From contig JACDQD010000004.1 in NCBI GenBank assembly GCA_019843655.1, positions 26,361,872-26,425,871 on the forward strand: a stretch of 64,000 bases of DNA, written 5' to 3'. The stretch is from Lethocerus indicus (Eukaryota > Arthropoda > Insecta > Hemiptera > Belostomatidae). This document shows, piece after piece, positions 41,086 to 54,049 of this stretch (position 1 is its first letter; each line of letters opens with the position of its first letter). The notes beneath the pieces were generated by a model. The model worked only from the letters and a program-made list of their open reading frames with translations. It was not told the origin of the DNA and did no database searches. Position numbers and translations under genes: made by a program.

Positions 41086-43920
41086 TCATCGGTCAAGGCC
41101 AAGGAGTTGGGGCCTGCAGTCGCTCAGTTATTTAATAGCCACACCTCTCGTCCTTCGCCAACCTAATTCGCCTTCCCTTCCTAGAGAGAATGCAGTAATT
41201 TGAGACCCTCAAGTACAAGTTCAATATTTTGGCTAGAAGAAAGAGGTATTAACATTACACAAGAAAATTAAGTGGATAAAAGTAAGTTTTTAAATATGCG
41301 ATTTGTACCTAAAAAATAATTAATAATATAACAGAAATGAATTAGTATTTACTTGGATGTGGGAGAGGGGCTATCACTCGTGCGATTCTATATCCACTAG
41401 CTTCATTGGTCCAAATCTAGAGCATGCTAGTCATAAAGGACGTTTCATTGGCAGTCGACATGCGTAATTGTTAATAAATATTTTCGAGAAATTGTTCCCT
41501 TTTTTAAAGTGATTATCTTCAATCTGTCTGGGCTTATTTAACTAATACAGACTTTTGAAAGGCCAAATGGTACCCCAAGGTTGTTCAAGGTTTTTGGAAT
41601 GCCGGCTACATTTCTTCGACGGTCAAAGACTGAAAAAGTCAAACAGCAATAATCTCCTGGAAAACACATTCAGCCTTTTGTCCATTGGTTCCTGACCCGT
41701 TCTGTCGTAAGATAAAATACCAAGAAGCAGAAACTTTATATATGACTAATTTGATATTTAATTTAGAGGGGTAATGATTGGGTGGACTGCGAAACAGCCG
41801 CTTGGGAAAGCAAATTTTTGAACTGAATGGGAAAAATGAAATCTTTAGCGACAGATATCATGCATGCTAGTTGTCACGTTACATTTCTCTATGGACCTAA
41901 ATTCCAATTATCCCTTTAATGTTAACTTTTAAAGCATTTTCGGATATTATGTACAATATACCTATATTTATTTATTTGCTATTATTATAAAATTATAGGC
42001 ATGTAGCCAATATGCAGTCCCTTTCGATACGGTCTGATGCTCACAAATATATTTTGTGTTGCAAGGGCCATTACTTAGCAAACCCCATTAGTAATTGCAT
42101 AAGAAGGACGAAAGATGCTCACATTATATTCTTCAACGAACATTTTATTGTATATCAATAAGTTATAACTTTGAATGTTTGTGCTTCCCCAGTTCAAATC
42201 AGAATTCCTGCTCAGTTAATGACACCTGAATTCCTCAGGTTAATACCCGCATAGGCTGAAAGGGGATCAATTGATCGGGGTGGCCCCGCATAGCGAACTC
42301 GGCTCGACAATAGGCCCCTCCACTCCTCTATTTATAACTATACAATCCGGCTCTTTCTCTTCCTCTCACCGGTCCACCATTTCTCTCTTTCTTTCTCTCC
42401 CCCTCCCTCCTCGATTCTTTCTCCTCGCATTCCTGCTTCATGATGTAAACGGAAACGTACGTGTGAGGTCCACCGAAGTCCTTAAGATCGTTATCCGGAT
42501 GGTGGATGAGCGTGTCGGTGCCGGTCGATGACAAGATTTCTCAACGGGCGGCGAGCAGGTGGTCTCCCTCCGACGGGAATTTTATCGGGCGGGATTCGAA
42601 ACCCGAGTTCGTATGTCTGGAGACGGCGTGACACGGGCCACTGGCGACGTGGAAGTCGGCGTATTTTGCCCGTCGGCTCCCTTCCTCGCAATTGCCGCGC
42701 TTCACCCCATTCAGTTCCACTACATTCCTCCTCATCCTAGGGCATCCGAGACCGGACCGGGACGGTGGCAGCTTCTGCTCCCCTTTGCAAACACTATGTC
42801 CTAGCGTCGGGTGTACCCCATCCGGTGTACTGACATTCGCGGCGGATCGACAAAAGGTATACAGGCATAAAATAAAAAGTGCGCAAAACCATCAAGCTGC
42901 GAACGAACAGGAAAATGTCGGACCTACCGGATTGCGGTTTAAGCAATTAGCAGGTGTCAAACCTACATAGCGCGAGACGTAACGTGTCATTTTGTTTAAT
43001 ACCTCGCTAAACCGAATGCACGAGATACGGGTTTAAACGGCAAGAAAACACTTCAAACGGAAGCAGAATTGTATCCATAAATCCGCATCTGGCTACGTAT
43101 AATAATCAATATTTAACGGCGTGTTACTTTACCGATGTCTGTATTAATGATACATCGCACTTTACATATACGGGCGTGTTAACGCGGTAACTTTTCTAAT
43201 TACGACAGTGTATTCGATTTACAATCTATCTTTTCTACATAAATGAGGAATGCGGCTTACAGGAGAACGGTCGGATATAAGAAGCTGAGACTGCGGGTCG
43301 TCGGCGATGGCGGCGGGCGGGTCACGACCAAACTGGAGCGTCATTTTGTCGTCCAACAGTCGGGAGGCATGCCGAATAGGGCACGTTACCACAGTGGGCA
43401 CAGGCACATAAACAAATCGTGGCACACGCACTGAACACAGACACGCTGGGGTCGGCGGGTGGGGGAGGGGCGCGACGGAAAGTACGTAGAGACGCGCACC
43501 GAGGAGAGACTGGGGGATTGGCCGGTGAGTGCCAGTCTACCTCGAACGGGAATAGGGGGAGGGGGAAAGGGACACGGAGAGGCAGAAAAGGGAGGGTAGT
43601 GGGAGTCAGAAGAGTGAGAGGGTAGGATCGAGCCTGTCCGGTAGTGGGAGAAAGAGAGAGAGAGGGCACAGGCACACAGTGACCTCAACACCACTACCAC
43701 CTCTCTCCATCACATCATCGTCATCGGCAGATCACTTCTCTTCTTCTCTATCTTTCTTCCTCTATGCTTCGCCTCGATTCTGTCTATAACCCTTCTCCGT
43801 TCTGTCACCTCTTACGGTCTGTCTATCCGCTTCTCTTTCCTCCCGGATTCTGTATATTCTCTCTTCTTCACAAAAACATTCTTCTACCGTACACTTATTC
43901 TCTTTTTCTTTGAGTTCGTG

Positions 43921-43966
43921 TCTCCTTCTGGCTCTCTCTTTCTCCCTCTCCCCTCCCCTCTCTTTC

Positions 43967-43997
<31 letters not shown>

Positions 43998-44028
43998 ACC
44001 TCCCTCTTTCTCTTCCCTTCTCTCTCCC
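43921..44028 (+). repeat. Long CT-rich pyrimidine tract
   Basis: About 108 bases of TCTC/CCCT repeats, continuing a looser pyrimidine-rich stretch from about 43730. Polypurine-polypyrimidine mirror composition of this length can adopt triplex structure. Confidence 0.9.
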
Positions 44029-46667
44029 GCGGTTTCACTCGATATCTTTCTCACTCTTCTGCCACCCCTCCTGTCCGGGAGAGCAGGTTGCGCGAGGCTA
44101 CACCCCCCTCTCCTCACGTACATTCCATGGGCTCTGTACAATGTACCTGGTACAGTCCCTTCAAACGGGAAGTGGTCGCAGGTATAAGGGAGGTCCCAGG
44201 ATTCAATGAGCTGCTATCGGACTTCCTGTCGCTATGTATACCTGTAGTCCGCACTTGTCCTATTGTGGTACAATATGATATTTTGGTCTTATAACGAGAA
44301 TATTGTATATTTAATATACATTGGTTAAATTTTTAAGACATCGAAAAAATAGGGTTATCACTAGTCACTGGTGTGGATTGAGGATAGATTGTTTCAGTTT
44401 CTTTTCTCTCTTTAGGAATATGTGTTTCTAACTCGTATTAAGTTGCACAGCCTTCTGCCGAAGGTAGAGACTAATAATGTTCTTCGATTCAATTATATTT
44501 TTAAATTACAAAATAATAATGATCTCATTCAATATTCTCCCTTTCTTGTTATTTAAATGAGTATTTAACATAAGGCATTATGTTGCCTTAAGTTCTACAT
44601 TTGCCAGGGAAATATCCCACATAATCCCGTTCTTAATTTTTTTTCGTATAATTACTCATATTTAGTAGCAATATCCGGAATTTCATACAGGATGAAATAA
44701 TATGTCAAACACAAGACAAGGGTCTTGATGTTACATCAAGGCAGTTATTATGATCAAAATTATGATATCTAGTTCTAGCATTAGCTATTTCACAGATTAT
44801 ATTCCTTGTTTAAGGCCCAACCAAAATTCTTGTCAAATGATTTAAATGGTCAACCTAACCTCGTGGGGATGTCGAATTTCAATATTGAATCAGTCCGAAG
44901 AAACTGCAAACAAGTTTTTCATGATTCGAGATCTGAGGATGATCAATTACGAACATGTGTTCCGATCCGGTATGCTTCAACAGATTTATGGCGTCAAGAA
45001 AGCATTTGAATTGAGCGACATCATTAGAAGAAAACATCTGTTCGGAGCCATATGGTTAAATGTAAGGGTAGAGAGATCCAAGCGTGATGGTTCCGCGGTT
45101 TCTAAATGAGCGGTTTTGAACATAAGAAGAAAACGGCAATTTGCAGAACTCTTCTCTGAATGTTGATGCGGCTACCCCTGTGACCCGGGTCACAATTTAA
45201 TGTCTAAATCGATTCGTATACAAATAAAAAAAACTCATAAAGTATACCGACGTAAATCCCAATTTGAATGAAGGGTCGTCCCACTTGGGTTATTACTTCC
45301 GGGTCTCAAGGGACCGCAGAATTCTAAGAAGGAATTAACTGGCGACTATGACGAAATTATTAGGTAATGTATTAACATAACGTTAGAAGTTGGTTTCAGA
45401 GTGCAATACCTCTATCTAAATTCGTTCGATGAAGCATGAACTACAGACTAGACTTCAATAGTACAAGATTTAACTGAAACAAAGTAAATGAAGAAAATTC
45501 CAGGAAATGCAAGAATATAAGACATCTGGTACATTTCCTGGATTTATTGAAATAAAATAATAATTAAATCTCGTAATAAATTATTTTTAATTATGTCTTA
45601 TAGTTATAACATAAGTGTCCTTGTAAATTTACTGTAAATGATAATCAAAGCTCAAATGTAATAACTTAGAACTTGGAAAAATAGTTACTGATCTCAAGAG
45701 AGCGGGAACTGCTCCGGTCCTCCACTGTTTAAGTAATTTGTTCTCACCCTTAGGGACATCGCCTAAGGCAAATATAATATTTTTTATAGTTATAGATTAA
45801 ATATCGATCGATCGCCTCACTATTAGTAAATAATAACACGACAATAATATTTATCAAAATCGAGATAACATTGTACGAGCCAATTCCGGGTTGCGCCATC
45901 GGCCATCGTGACTAACAACGGTCTCGATCTTAATAATAGGATTGGCCTCTATAACTATTATTAATCTATTAATTTATCTGACTGTTATTTATAATGCCCG
46001 AAATGAACCTCCTGGGCTTGACTCTTCTGACATTTAGCGATTCTGGGTGGTATACAAAGGTTTCTAAGATATGAAATTGCGTGTACTCGTTGTTGCGCTA
46101 TTTACTCAGACAAAATCAATTATATGTTTCATTTATCGGTTTCACTACTTATAAATAATTTATAAACTGCTTGTGGGTTTATAAACGTTGCTATTATTGT
46201 TCTTTATGCGTGAAGTTTCACTGGTGAATGAATTGTCTCGTAAATCGTAACAGTAATTGAGACCGTTGTTGAAAGCGACCGAGTAGACTATCATAGCGGC
46301 GTGGCTACTAAATTAAAGAAGGACTTTGCCGAGAGAACTAATATGTTGATTTCCATCACCTTTTTGCGGCGCAGGATCCTACGGTGAGATGGATGAAGGG
46401 CGGTCAGAAGATGTGCGCAATGTGCTCAGTTGGGGAAACTTTAACGGCCTAGTAAGAAAGTAGTCTGCGGTCGGGTCGGAGACCGGGAAGATGGAGTGTG
46501 TCGCGATCACGCTCACGATTGCCCGACGCTCACGACCGTGCCGCATTCTATCAGAGGTCAACACGGTAACTCCTTCACCCTCGCCCAACTGACCTCTTAT
46601 TACGCTTGTTTATCTTACCTTTGTTCGGCGAATTCAAATTGAAAATAACGACCGGCATAATGCGAAT

Positions 46668-46693
46668 GGTCGGACGGTCCGTCAGGTCCGACC
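46668..46693. repeat. Palindrome GGTCGGAC-n10-GTCCGACC
   Basis: Eight-base perfect inverted arms around GGTCCGTCAG. A third GGTCCG copy follows at about 46698, so the CGGAC/GTCCG half-site occurs several times within 40 bases. Confidence 0.7.
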
Positions 46694-46955
46694 AACAGGT
46701 CCGTCTCTACCTAATTTTGCGCCCTGGACAGGCAATTTGTACCCCCACTACGTGGCTTAATGTATTTTATAAAATAGGGATTTTTTAATCGAATTAATAA
46801 CGCAAAAAAAATGTTTGAATTATGGGATCTAGGATCCTAAGACGACCCATTCAGTTTCGCTTAATTAAATTAAATTTCGCCCATTAAATTCCGACGGCTT
46901 CTATACCTGTGATTAATTTTCAGTCTTTTACATTCAAAGGGTGGTCAACAATTGT

Positions 46956-46991
46956 CCGAGTTAGACAGGGTGTCTAACCGAGTTAGACAGG
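46956..46991. repeat. Two direct copies of CCGAGTTAGACAGG
   Basis: Identical 14-mers at 46956 and 46978, 22 bases apart. GTCTAAC between them is the reverse complement of GTTAGAC inside each copy, so the site also forms a short hairpin. Confidence 0.8.
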
Positions 46992-49990
46992 TTGTGCAAG
47001 ATGAAAAATAGCCGCCGCGCAACGTACTGTCTAGCTTCTCACTGTAGACTTTCACCGGCTGTTTACAATGGGACACTCCTTGTTTCGATACAATCAGTTC
47101 TCACAATTTCATTAAGTGAGGTCCAAAAATGATAAAAAAAAAACAATGACCCGGGTACACGTTTGAGAAAACGTGAGGTACAAAATATTAGCAATTATTC
47201 TATCCATCGACTTTGATCTCATAGATACATGCAATAATACTTTTTTGCAGTATATATAACACTATATAGGTTATTTTAAAATAAAAAGTAAGCTATTACC
47301 CTATCTACTAATTTACGATATTTATTTGTAACTTTGACTTTACTTGTAGGTAAACTGAGATTAGAAATTTAACATTAAATCTAACGTGTATTTCAAACGG
47401 ATCTTCTAAGCCCTGTGAGGTATATAATCTAAGCCCTTTGATGGAGGAGTCCAATCGGTGGAATGGGCCTATCATTTAGCCCTTAGTTTTTCCTTTTTTT
47501 ACAAGGTGTTATTTCGGAGTGGTCGAATTAAATGGTTCTCGCCTATCAACTAATTTCAGGATCTAGACATTTCCAACTGACCGACGCGTTTGCGTGGACG
47601 TTTATAATTTTATCCGCCCGAATCGGGACTATTAGAATGTGTTATGTTAGAACGACGGCGGTGTTTTTTTAGTCGGGGATTAAGAGGGTGTAGATGTAAA
47701 GCCGGGTATGAGAGACAGGACACGTTTAAACGACCATCAGGGTCTCTAATGTTAGCCCTCGAATTAGGAACGAGAGCGGTGTCTAACAGGAAAACGTGTC
47801 CGGCAAGGTCAATTAGGAAACGGCTCTGAAAAGAGCCGGAGACTGACAACGGTAAGGAAAAGGAATCAAAACGAGCTTACGAGTTGGGAGATAACGACTC
47901 TCTGCCATCCTCCTCTTCCTTCCACCTTTTTTTATTTCAGCTGTGAAAACGCAGCATTTCTTATACCTAGTTATACTCGGTGTCCCGAATCTCGTAGGTA
48001 CTTTATACTAATTAAATAACTTGTAGGATTTTATAATACGCATAATTTATTACGTATTTTAAAAGAAACAATTGTCCATAAAATTGTTGCGCAGATAGCA
48101 ACGACGCTAATGAATAATTTCAATCGATTATAAATTGAAATATTACTACGTAGGTTCTAAAACATTCTGTCGATTCTCGAGGAACACTCGCTCAGATATA
48201 AGTTGTTTCATCCCAGCTCCGTGCAGTTTATCATATTCCAAGAAATTCGTTTCCATTAATATTGTCTCCTCCCCTCCGGAGCCTCACGAGAAGACAAATA
48301 GCGTCGAGGCTACAACGTACAATCTTGTCTCTCACAATTTACTGCGCTTTATTCGTTCTGGAGGCCGGTCACACAACAATACACGGCCGCGGTCCATCGT
48401 GTCCGCCGTCGGACCGAGCCAAGACGTCGGAATGCAAGCAATCTCGGGAAAACTTATTTGCCTTGGGCCCGGGTCCTATTTAAATCTAATAGCCCGATAG
48501 TTATGTCCGGTCGTGACGACACGAGACGTCGGGCACCGGCCGTTCATTATACCGTTTGGGGCCCGGCTCGAAACCCAGCGGAGATTAAACACGACAGTCA
48601 AATATCCTCATAATCCTCGATAACGGGGGAGGGGGGCACATATTGGTAGCCGCGGTGCCGAACCCAAATGAGTTAGATTGGTTCGTGACTCAACTTCTTG
48701 CTCTGTGAACGCTCTCGAATTGTAAAGGTTGGCGGTATCCGAGCGCCGGCAAATTTCAACGGATGACCGTTCGTTTCTTTCGCTCGCGCCGCCCATCTCT
48801 CCTCCTCCTATTGAAGTCTAGGTTCGAAGAATTTCCCCGAAGGAATCCGTGACCCCCCGAGTTAACGGATTTACACGTCTCCTGGGGGGTTGTGGTAACG
48901 CCCAGAATGAGACAACAGACTCAAATCTATAGGAAATTCAAACAGAATTCATCATTCGACTGATAACCCAATTTACAACTTATGTAACAATTTAAAACAC
49001 ATAATAACTAAGGTATATATAAGCTTTTATTATTAACCCGGATCCTACCATTAATATAGAAACTTTGATTTAGTTTTCTCAAGGTCGGGTTTTTTCCTTT
49101 CCTTTTACCTAATATTCAGTTATATTTAGAAAGAAATTAAGCACTATCAGAACCATGGGGTACAATCTTTTTCTATGCACTATTTAGATCAAACTACAAT
49201 AGAAAGAAAATTGCGAGATAGATAATAATATTGAACTAATATTTTCATTAAAATAACTTGCATCCTATCCCACCTGTAAATAACAATTTTTATGTAAGAA
49301 AGAAATATTTAATATAATATTATAAGTAATTAATAATGGATGTACTTTTACAGAATAATAGTGTACTTATATTATCTTCACAATATCGAACATTCTTTTA
49401 TAATATAAATGTATTACTATAAGTCATAAGTGAATCCAATAAATCCCATATAAAGGTAATCCCTATATTCTTTTAGACAGATCTTATATTATATAAGGAT
49501 AAATCTGAAATCATACATTGGTATTATCTTTAAAAAAAGTGATAACACTTTGGCTGTGCTGTTGTAAAACCCGACAGCAGATAACCAACAGTTGTCCAGG
49601 CGCGGCGGTCCAACCATTAATCTTACCTGAAGTATACTGGCACTGGCTATAAGGGGAACTCGAAGATAAATCATAATACCGAATATTAGATAGGATGAGA
49701 TTACAAATACCCACAATCTGCATAATCATGAAACTTGAAAAAGTTACTGGAATAATACACACAGGGGACATCACTGAGTTGATGCATGACATCGATTATA
49801 GTGACATTATCGGTCATTATAACACTGGTACCTGAGATTTATTAATATAAATGATGATTTCCTGATGAATTGGAGGATTGGAATGAGAGTTTAAAAACCT
49901 GGCTTCCGTTGGAACAAGTATTGTTCTGATTGAACAATAGTTTAATAGTGAAAATGTGGGCTCAAAGAAATCTCTAAATTCTGAAACGTG

Positions 49991-49992
<2 letters not shown>

Positions 49993-50056
<64 letters not shown>
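49993..50056. repeat. (AT)n microsatellite
   Basis: An uninterrupted AT dinucleotide run of about 64 bases. Confidence 0.97.
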
Positions 50057-50058
<2 letters not shown>

Positions 50059-50535
50059 TGCCTTACGATCTGGCTTTCACTATCCTTGTTTTTCTCTTAA
50101 CACTAAAGGGGTAGGAGAGTTGAAGATGTTCTTGCGATTAGAGTCGATATCTGCGAGAAACCTACTTGTTGGTCTGTGAAAGTTTAGAATCGAACATCCC
50201 AGATGTCCAACTTCTTGATAGGTGGCCGTCCCAAGATTTCCCTGGAAATCCTAATGCTTTCTTCTTCTTATTGTGCAATGCACATGCGTACAGTAAGACC
50301 GTAAGTAGATCGTTGCATTAATAGCACAGGTGAAGTGTATGACTAACGTATTGGTGCAGTAAGAGTTTCCCATGGTTGGACTGTTCGGAAATAATCTAGT
50401 CAGTATGTTTTTCTAATTATTTTAACTGGATTCCACTATGCCATGAAATTAACTGTGGTCGAAGTTTTCGGCAAATCGCGAATGCGCGCTATTTAGTGGT
50501 TTATTAAACGACGTGCATATCGATGATTTACGACA

Positions 50536-50632
50536 GAGATAGTTTTGTGTAGAGAAATAAATTTTGTGGATAGTTTTGTGGCGTGAAATAATTTTGTGGA
50601 GACGAATTTTTTGTAGAGAAATAATTTTGTGG
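50536..50632 (+). repeat. Degenerate tandem repeat, unit near AATAATTTTGTGGAGA
   Basis: Five to six decayed copies of a motif containing TTTTGTG and GAGAAATAA follow each other with spacing of about 17-25 bases. Confidence 0.65.
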
Positions 50633-50934
50633 GCTATGAATAGTAAAGTTTAATACCATTAATCTCGAAGTTGCTGATTCTACGGGTTCTGATTTTTAAG
50701 GGAGAAAGGTCAAAATATATATTCATAGAAATAAAGAAATCAACTGAAATTATTTTTGTCCAAATGTTTTAATCAAGAACACATGTAAAATACAGTAAGA
50801 AGAATTGGTAGGAATTTTCAGACAAATTTTTATGATATTTTTATCAAATAATATTGCTTAAGGGTCCTTTATATAAAATACATGAAACTAACAATAGATA
50901 CTTAATATGGTTGTTAAACATAAATTAAATAAAT

Positions 50935-50995
50935 CAGGATAAATAAATAATTTATCAGGATAGATAAATAATTAAATAAATCATTTCAGGATCAC
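50935..50995 (+). repeat. AT-rich tandem repeat with CAGGATA(A/G)ATAAATAAT unit
   Basis: Two adjacent near-identical units (TCAGGATAAATAAATAATT and TCAGGATAGATAAATAATT), then a partial third. Confidence 0.7.
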
Positions 50996-53230
50996 ACCTG
51001 AAATAAGAAGATAATTTTAAGTAAAAGTTAGTGGCAATTCCCATAAATATCTTGAAAAAGTGGTATATATTAAAGGTGGTATATATTATATGAATCTATT
51101 GCATGAATCTGATTAAGATCACAATCATTAATTTATAAGTATCTTAATATTAATAAACTGACACTGCTGAATAGAGTAAGTTTCATAGAGTATTTTCATA
51201 TGAATGAACGCATGATTATGAAATTATATGCTCTTCTACAATTACTTATATCTCACAACATAATTTTATGTCTATTTATCGTTATTAAAAATTGTTTAAT
51301 GACTACAAAAATATCAGCTGTATGTATATATTAATTTTTGCAGTAAGTTTATATGTATAGATGTTATGACATAGCTAGGATATTATTGATACATCATCCC
51401 CAGTTCACCCTGGTGGGGAACCAAGTTCACTGAATATTGTCTGAAATATGGAATTATGTTTTCGTTAATGTTTGATTCATAATTTAGTTGATAATGTATA
51501 ATGTAAACTTATGCAAAAATGATATGGTTAATACTTTACACACACCCACACACACACACAAATATTCATCATATGTATGTGTTATTATTAAATAAAATAA
51601 TTTCACTAAACCATATATGATAATTAAAAGAAATTTATTAAGTAAACATGTTTAACATTCATAAACTAATTTTAATTTACGGATTAGATATAATTTACTT
51701 ACATTAATTTATTTGAATTCAAATGTCAGATTATGGGGGCGTGAATGCTGACATTTTTTAATTATAATTTTTATTGTTAAAATTTTAATGAAAGTGAGAC
51801 ATCTCTTGTGTCCGATTGGTGCTGCTACCTGGTGGAGTAAAGAATAGCTGGCCTGTACCGGATAAGAAGAAAATACTAACCAGGAAAGACAAAACGTTTG
51901 AGAGGACCACGCTGTTTCAACCCCATTCGCAGATTCAATACACGAATTAATGTTTTATTGCATTCTATTTTTTTGGAGAAGAAATAAATATTGGAATCAT
52001 AAACTCGACCCTAAAAACCGTTAATAACTCACATTCCGATTAGTATGCTAATTATGGAATCCAGTCGGCCATAATTACAATATTTCCAAATAAATGTCTC
52101 ATTAATGTTTAAGGAATGAATGACTGAACAATTTTCAGCATAATTATAATGTGTGAAAAATGAATTTTCTTGATATACAAAATATATTATACAAGAACAA
52201 GTGTTATTTGTTAAATTTATATTGCTTGAATCTTCTTCTATTATTTTTCAACCTGTTTTCCGCGTTCGTCATTTAATTTTAGTTTCCTTAATATTCCTTA
52301 ATAAATGAAGCGAGATCATTCAGATGCGGTTTTAGTCATTTAGACTTCATAAATATATATGCAATGAGAATGAATTTTCTATTTCTTTGAAAACCAAATA
52401 GATTTTTCATCCTTATGGAAGGAAATCTAATTCCTGGAAGCCAGAAAGAGACCTCTGGGGGGAAAAAACTGAGCGCAAACAGATTAAAAGCGAGGGTTAA
52501 AACCGGATTAGCGAAGTAAATGACTTTTGAAGTGGCCGTTTTAATAGGCCTGGGGGAGCGAGCGAAGACACTGTTACTACGTCCATCAATTCGAGTCCGA
52601 AAAAACCTTTCAGTTTCCACCTTTTTCAGGTGGGGAAATGGGAGAATATTAAATAATCGAAGACATCTCAGGCTTGCAACACAGGGCGAAAATCCCTAAC
52701 ATCAGTTGATCGGAATAATTCTTTTCTGGAGGATTGAAAATAGATTAAATATTAGTTCGAGTCCACCGAGAATCCGAACACAGTTGATCGCCGAAGGAGG
52801 AAAGGCGCGAAGTCCACGTTTTAGCAATAATTTTGAAATCTCGAGAAGAATTCGTAAGAACTTTGTTCCTTATTGATCTCCTTTAGTCCTTTTGCTAAAC
52901 TAGCAACAAATCGCCTTTCTTAAGCCCTCTCCTGTCGACTTAGGTTTGTAATTCTAAATAATACCTAACATTTTATTGAACAAATCCGTAGCACAAGGAT
53001 GTCAATAGAATAATCAATTATTTTACCACTTTATATAAAATATAAAAACAACGATTTAACCGCTGCTTATATATTGAACATACTATTTTGAATTCATGAT
53101 AGACATGGCTATGATACAATAGAACCCCGTTTGTACGGACTATCAGTTTCCTTTTGCCAATTGTATATTTACTAGTCTGCCGTCTAAATTTATGTTTGCC
53201 CCAAAGTACGGACATGATATACACTAAAAT

Positions 53231-53574
53231 GAAATTTCACGTCTTTATCGTCCAACTGGTTTTAACGGTTTTAACGTTAACGGAAAGATAGGGCGGCGGG
53301 AATGATGTTTTCAGAAAGGAAACGGGGTTTTCCACATCGCCCCGAGATCCCGGGCACTTTTCCTCGTATCGACGCTCGACTGCGAACCGAACCCGGGAGA
53401 AATCCGACCGCGATTTACTAGACGGCCGGAGGCGGCGAACAACTCGCGTACAGCATTTGAATACATTGTACTTGCAAAAGTACCCTCCGCCAAAATATAA
53501 ACGCATATATCGCTCGTTTTTAAAAGCAGGGCCAGTGTAAACTGAAATAAAAATAAATAGACCGTTGGATTCAG
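53231..53574. repeat. Diverged ~345-bp repeated element, copy A
   Basis: This is colinear with 57081-57426. Its first 30 bases match copy B at 28 of 30 positions (block including TTTCACGTCTT). An 18-base core AATCCGACCGCGATTTAC at 53401-53418 is identical to 57286-57303, followed by a shared GGAGGCGGC. It ends with AAATAAA and ATTCAG in both copies. Open frames on the minus strand differ between the copies, so coding is unlikely. Confidence 0.8.
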
Positions 53575-53955
53575 GGCCGCAAAAGCATCACACCGGCTGC
53601 AATTGATTTCTGCGGCAAAAACCAGTCTGCTCTTCCTCCATATCGGAATAATAAACCGGCATCGGTTCTCACCTTTCAGGGAGTATCTGCGTTCAGTATG
53701 GTCATCGCAATTAATAGACCAATCCAATATTACATTAATTCAATAAAATTGTCCATCTTTTATTATTCACGTTAAATATTCGTGTTCAATATTAAAATAT
53801 ATGACCCTTTAGCAATACCTTTACCTAGAAAGCATCCAGTTTACCAAAAGCTCCTGCAAAGCACATTCAATCGTTTTTAGATATAGATTCGCTCGGTTGT
53901 GCCTATATGTACTTTCCAATCTTTTCATTTAACTGGAAATTAATTTCCGGGATAT

Positions 53956-53961
<6 letters not shown>

Positions 53962-54049
<88 letters not shown>
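53962..54049 (+). repeat. Compound (CA)n(TA)n microsatellite
   Basis: A CA run to 54006 followed directly by a TA run to 54049. Confidence 0.97.

Larger units (their letters stand above)
39600..43920. other. Gene-free region between GA and CT tracts
   Basis: Apart from the microsatellites listed separately, no gene is visible. Blocks at about 42.3-42.8 and 43.2-43.7 kb are GC/CpG-rich and produce several overlapping chance open frames on both strands, none with a recognisable product. Confidence 0.5.
44030..49990. other. Gene-free region
   Basis: No supported coding sequence. Small structured motifs at 46668-46693 and 46956-46991 are listed separately. CpG-containing blocks lie at about 46.4-46.7, 47.6-47.9 and 48.2-48.9 kb. 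The rest is AT-rich. Confidence 0.5.
50057..53230. other. Gene-free AT-rich region
   Basis: Mostly AT-rich with two degenerate tandem repeats (50536-50632 and about 50935-50995) and a small CA run at about 51538-51560. No coding signal. Confidence 0.5.

Noticed and set aside
42590..42610. GGATTCGAAACCC, resembling a T-arm
   Set aside because: Only a local palindromic resemblance; the surrounding GC-rich sequence does not fold as a tRNA.
44846..45109. 87-codon + frame with a fairly protein-like composition
   Set aside because: No domain recognised, a second frame overlaps it, and there are no supporting splice or start signals. I kept it out as unsupported.
53237..53727. Minus-strand frames in repeated element A and the counterparts at 57122-57457, which share short strings such as KSRSD and LVNRGRI
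   Set aside because: The shared residues simply reflect the conserved 18-base DNA core. Frames shift and lengths differ between copies, so this is not protein-level conservation.
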